Shown: positions 6,813 to 9,256 of the stretch, in pieces | Position numbering within the stretch: the first letter of the stretch is position 1 | Layout of the letters: every line of letters starts with the position of its first letter | Origin: Bacillota bacterium | Lineage (GTDB): Bacteria > Bacillota > Clostridia > Peptostreptococcales > Anaerovoracaceae | Assembly: GCA_029266295.1 (NCBI GenBank) | Contig: JAQSXD010000119.1 | Span: 1-9,256, forward strand | DNA: 9,256 nucleotides | Reading direction: 5' to 3' | Translations under genes and position numbers: made by a program | The notes under the pieces: generated by a model | What the model was told of the DNA's origin: nothing | What the model saw: only the letters and a program-made list of their open reading frames with translations | Database searches by the model: none

Positions 6813-6897
6813 AAGCGCCTGTCATGGACATTCTCTGGTAGACCTCCCGCTGCGCGGTAGGCCTTTTGTGAGAATCTCCATGTCACGGCGCTTTTTT
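6813..6897 (+). terminator. Long three-tier hairpin terminator after deoC
   Basis: The base stem AAGCGCC (6813-6819) pairs with GGCGCTT (6887-6893) and runs into six T (6892-6897), the classic rho-independent layout. Above it, CATGGA (6823-6828) pairs with TCCATG (6877-6882) and ATTCTC (6830-6835) with GAGAAT (6870-6875), separated by single C-C and T-T mismatches and a one-base bulge. An apical hairpin has CCT/AGG and CCGC/GCGG arms (6843-6861) around a TGC triloop. A plain terminator needs only 6-10 bp, so the extra tiers could be a small RNA, an attenuator or a palindromic repeat element. Termination of the lon-to-deoC unit is the safest reading. Confidence 0.8.
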
Positions 6898-6900
6898 GGC

Positions 6901-6929
6901 TTGCGTGCCCGGGTATATGGGGATAAAAT
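6901..6929 (+). promoter_or_regulatory. Candidate sigma-A promoter of the MutS-like gene
   Basis: TTGCGT at 6901-6906 and TAAAAT at 6924-6929 are separated by 17 bases. The -10 matches TATAAT at 5 of 6 positions, the -35 only at its TTG. It lies immediately after the terminator T run and about 36 bases before the TTG start codon, where a promoter for a new transcription unit is expected. Prediction by eye only. Confidence 0.45.
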
Positions 6930-6953
6930 AAAAATTGCTGAATTATGGATTAT

Positions 6954-6959
6954 GAGGGA
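6954..6959 (+). promoter_or_regulatory. Ribosome binding site for a TTG start
   Basis: GAGGGA lies about 6 bases before TTG at 6965. An in-frame TGA at 6953-6955 excludes any start further upstream, and the first in-frame ATG comes only at about codon 59, inside the second membrane segment. TTG at 6965 is therefore the only sensible start. Confidence 0.7.
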
Positions 6960-6964
6960 ATGCC

Positions 6965-8749
6965 TTGAAAGATCAATTTGAATGTAACATAAGAAATTAT
7001 AAAATCGAAGTACAGAAAAACAGAAAAGTCTATAATCTCATTGGTTATATTAAATTAGGGCTTTTTATCCTGTTTGCTGTTTGTGTTTGCCGCGCAGCAG
7101 CAGGGGACGGCGACATTGTCTTATGGGCAGGGGCAGTGATGTTACTTGTCACACAGATCGCGGCATGGAGCTACCATTTCATCCTCAACAATAAAATTGA
7201 TCGCGCTCAAGTGATGATAGGAATAAACCAAAGACATTTGGATCGCATCGACGGAAGATGGACGGAGTTTTCAGATACAGGAGGGGACTTTTCCCGCGGG
7301 GAGCATCCCTACGGAAGAGATCTGGATATTATAGGACAATCATCGCTTTTTCAGTTTCTCAGTACAGCGCATACCTGGTACGGTCGAAGTACATTCGCTT
7401 CCGACCTCCTTCATGCAGAGTATTCCAAGGAAGAATTGATCAAGCGGCAGGCATCGGTTGGAGAGCTTTCAGAAAATGCCGCATTGGCAGATGAACTGGA
7501 GTATCACTTCTCAAAAATCGGAAGTGATTCCCAAGCAGAAGATTTGGTCAAGGAGCTCAGCAGCTTTGAACCATTTCTTAGGAGCGGGTGGAGTAAGTCC
7601 TTTCTGTCATACCTTCCATTGGTTACAATCCCCCTGCTCTTACTGGTGTTACTCATCCAATCAGAATCACTCTATCTTGCAGGCTTTATGATTGTATCTG
7701 TACAAGCTGTTCTGTGGATCATGGGAGTATCCGTCTGCTCCCGCTATGTCAAACGTGTCGGCAGGCTGCCGTTTCATCTGAATGCTTATTATAAGGTGCT
7801 CAAGCTGATCAAAATGGGGACCTTTGAGTCAGAAGAACTCAATCGGATCCAAACGAAATTAACCGGCGGCAGTAATTCCGCGGTACAGGCGATCAGAGAT
7901 CTGGAAAGTATATCAAATCGAGTAAGTGTCCGTGGAACTCCTATTGTATACTTTCTTTTAAATGTTCTGTTGCTTTGGGATTTCCGATGCGCCTTCAGCC
8001 TTGAGAAATGGAAACGCACCTATTCTCCTTACTGTGAAAGCTGGTTTCGCGCCATGGGAGAGGTTGAAAGCCTTTTAAGTCTTGCAACAATGGTAAGAGT
8101 GTGCGGGCACAGCTGCTTTCCGAGTTTTTCTGATGAACGGGGCATGGGTGCTTTTGAACTGGGACATCCCCTGATCAATGACAGTGTGAGAGTGACCAAT
8201 CATCTGACGCTAGATGATAATATCATCATCATTTCAGGTTCCAATATGTCGGGAAAAACAACCTATCTCAGAACTGCGGGAATCAATCTCGTACTTGCCA
8301 GAGCTGGGGGGCCCGTATGCGCAAGGGAGATGACGTTCTCGAATCTGCACATTGTTACGTCAATGCGTGTCGCTGATGATCTGAAGGAGGGTATTTCCAC
8401 TTTTTACGCGGAGATGAAACGAATTAAGAAAATATTGGATTCAGCCGAAACGGATGACAGTACCCTGTTTCTCATTGATGAAATTTTTCGAGGAACAAAT
8501 TCAGTTGACCGATTAATGGGGGCAAAAGCAGTCCTTGTCAAGCTGAATGAATACCGTACCATCGGGATGATTACGTCCCATGACCTTGAACTTTGTGAGT
8601 TGGAGGGTGCACATTCCAGAATCATAAACTGTAACTTTTCGGAAGAGTATCATGATGGACAGATCCTGTTTGATTACAAGCGAAAAGAAGGCAGGTCTCA
8701 AACCACCAATGGGAAGTTTCTGATGGAGCAGCTGGGAATCTTAACATAA
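6965..8749 (+). CDS. Membrane-anchored MutS-family ATPase (function unknown)
   Basis: The C-terminal third is a MutS-superfamily ATPase: Walker A GSNMSGKT at 425-432, STFYAEMKRIKKIL downstream, Walker B LFLIDE with Asp505/Glu506, the FRGTNSVDR signature comparable to GRGTST of MutS, and the TSHD motif with His539. The N-terminal part is unlike canonical MutS: hydrophobic helices at about 24-42 and 51-74, a conserved block HPYGRDLDIIGQSSLFQ (114-130), and two more hydrophobic segments at about 216-231 and 236-257. There is no mismatch-recognition domain with the Phe-x-Glu motif, so I do not call it mutS; databases often label such proteins DNA mismatch repair protein MutS, which is misleading. 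At 594 residues it is shorter than MutS (about 850). It appears to be a single-gene unit with a TTG start. Its substrate and partner are unknown; a membrane role is inferred from hydrophobicity. Confidence 0.88.
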   Translation: MKDQFECNIRNYKIEVQKNRKVYNLIGYIKLGLFILFAVCVCRAAAGDGDIVLWAGAVMLLVTQIAAWSYHFILNNKIDRAQVMIGINQRHLDRIDGRWTEFSDTGGDFSRGEHPYGRDLDIIGQSSLFQFLSTAHTWYGRSTFASDLLHAEYSKEELIKRQASVGELSENAALADELEYHFSKIGSDSQAEDLVKELSSFEPFLRSGWSKSFLSYLPLVTIPLLLLVLLIQSESLYLAGFMIVSVQAVLWIMGVSVCSRYVKRVGRLPFHLNAYYKVLKLIKMGTFESEELNRIQTKLTGGSNSAVQAIRDLESISNRVSVRGTPIVYFLLNVLLLWDFRCAFSLEKWKRTYSPYCESWFRAMGEVESLLSLATMVRVCGHSCFPSFSDERGMGAFELGHPLINDSVRVTNHLTLDDNIIIISGSNMSGKTTYLRTAGINLVLARAGGPVCAREMTFSNLHIVTSMRVADDLKEGISTFYAEMKRIKKILDSAETDDSTLFLIDEIFRGTNSVDRLMGAKAVLVKLNEYRTIGMITSHDLELCELEGAHSRIINCNFSEEYHDGQILFDYKRKEGRSQTTNGKFLMEQLGILT

Positions 8750-8847
8750 GAGAGAACGCGGTCAATAGCAATGAGTGTGATTATAATGAAATCATCCTTG
8801 ATGCATTCTTACCATTATTATGATGCCATTGAAGTAGCAAAAAGATA

Positions 8848-8898
8848 AAAAAGTCTGTCAGAGGATGCAGTTTCGCTAACCTCAATGACAGACTTTTT
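8848..8898. terminator. Bidirectional terminator between convergent genes
   Basis: AAAAAGTCTGTCA (8848-8860) and TGACAGACTTTTT (8886-8898) form a perfect 13-bp stem, extended after a 2-base bulge by GAGG (8861-8864) with CCTC (8880-8883). The A tract on the left and T tract on the right make it work on both strands. It sits between the + strand MutS-like gene and the - strand permease and should serve both. Confidence 0.85.
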
Positions 8899-8900
8899 CT

Positions 8901-8930
8901 TTACTCATAACGCAATGCTTCGACGGAATT
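8901..8930 (-). pseudogene. Relic second copy of a permease C-terminus
   Basis: On the minus strand this reads N-S-V-E-A-L-R-Y-E-stop, in the same frame as and directly after the D-P-I-E-A-L-R-Y-E-stop that ends the neighbouring permease. The two 30-base units match at 23 of 30 positions, and all seven differences are transitions. The E, Y and L codon changes are silent. It is either a diverged tandem duplication of the gene end or the last remnant of a paralogous permease lost by recombination. The relic's stop is only two bases from the terminator stem, the usual position for a functional gene end. Confidence 0.6.
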
Positions 8931-9256
8931 TTATTCGTAACGCAGTGCTTCGATAGGATCCAGCTTTGCGGCTTTTCTTGCAGGATATAGTCCGAAGAAA
9001 ACGCCCACAATTGCGGAAAAGCCGACCGCAAGAAAGATCACGGATGGTTGAATTACAACTGAGATATGGGCGAAACTCATTCCTATCGCAGCAATACCGA
9101 CACCCAGACCGGTTCCGATGATTCCTCCGATGGCGGAGATGATCATGGATTCGATGAGAAACTGCATTAATATATCACTTGTGCGTGCTCCCAGTGATTT
9201 TCGTATCCCGATTTCTCTGGTACGTTCCGTAACGGATACAAGCATGATATTCATGA
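8931..9256 (-). CDS. MacB/FtsX-type ABC transporter permease, C-terminal part (cut by window edge)
   Basis: The visible 108 or so residues are the C-terminal half of the FtsX-like permease domain. The stretch NIMLVSVTERTREIGIRKSL is the highly conserved cytoplasmic coupling segment of MacB-type permeases. It is followed by two hydrophobic helices (about residues 33-57 and 68-90 of the fragment) and the conserved end YPARKAAKLDPIEALRYE. The first visible Met is internal, not the start: families read G-I-x-x-M-N-I-M-L here and the frame stays open to the edge (the partial codon is consistent with Ile). Such permeases pair with an ATPase and often an HlyD-like adaptor to export peptides, lipoproteins or antimicrobials, or to sense them. 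The substrate cannot be told. It converges on the MutS-like gene and ends at a shared terminator. Confidence 0.92.
   Translation of the reverse strand, partial: MNIMLVSVTERTREIGIRKSLGARTSDILMQFLIESMIISAIGGIIGTGLGVGIAAIGMSFAHISVVIQPSVIFLAVGFSAIVGVFFGLYPARKAAKLDPIEALRYE

Noticed and set aside
6965..8749. Canonical mutS or mutS2 gene
   Set aside because: It lacks the mismatch-recognition domain of MutS and the C-terminal Smr nuclease domain of MutS2, and carries membrane segments instead.
1..9256. CRISPR array, tRNA, rRNA, insertion sequence or prophage
   Set aside because: No regularly spaced direct repeats, no tRNA-like cloverleaf in the spacers, and no transposase, integrase or phage-like protein in any convincing frame.

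Overview
The window is a stretch of bacterial chromosome. Gene content, Gram-positive style ribosome binding sites (AGGAGGG, AAAGGAGA) and gene order point to the Bacillota, most likely an anaerobic member of the Clostridia. The order clpP-clpX-lon-engB is a conserved Firmicutes proteostasis/ribosome-assembly neighbourhood, and PduL-type phosphotransacetylase plus DeoC suits a fermentative anaerobe. Assignment below class level is not supported by anything I can see.

Layout: (1) 1-3961, ATP-dependent proteolysis: the last 12 codons of clpP, an intact clpX, a hairpin terminator, then lon with its own strong ribosome binding site. (2) 3958-4901: engB overlaps lon by 4 bases (ATGA), followed 5 bases later by a small DUF1232/YkvA-type membrane protein. 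(3) 4903-6786, a salvage/fermentation group: hpt, pduL and deoC. The run lon-engB-DUF1232-hpt-pduL reads as one transcription unit with gaps of 30 bases or less. deoC follows after an 81-base spacer containing two nested inverted repeats. (4) 6813-6897: an unusually long, three-tier hairpin ending in six T, which I read as the terminator of the whole unit. (5) 6965-8749: a membrane-anchored MutS-family ATPase with a TTG start and a candidate promoter of its own. (6) 8848-8898: a symmetric terminator between convergent genes. (7) 8931-9256, minus strand: the C-terminal part of a MacB/FtsX-type ABC transporter permease that runs off the right edge. Just beyond its stop codon is an in-frame, diverged second copy of its last ten codons.

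How the genes fit together: ClpXP and Lon are the two soluble AAA+ proteases of the cell, and EngB acts in large ribosomal subunit assembly. Hpt recycles purine bases. DeoC cleaves deoxyribose-5-phosphate to acetaldehyde and glyceraldehyde-3-phosphate. PduL interconverts acyl-CoA and acyl-phosphate, so with an aldehyde dehydrogenase and acetate kinase encoded elsewhere it could turn DeoC's acetaldehyde into acetate and ATP. That link is inference from adjacency. I see no CRISPR array, rRNA, tRNA, transposase or prophage gene. Most of the window is core chromosome. The less ordinary parts are the MutS-like membrane protein, the long hairpin before it, and the duplicated permease tail at the right edge.
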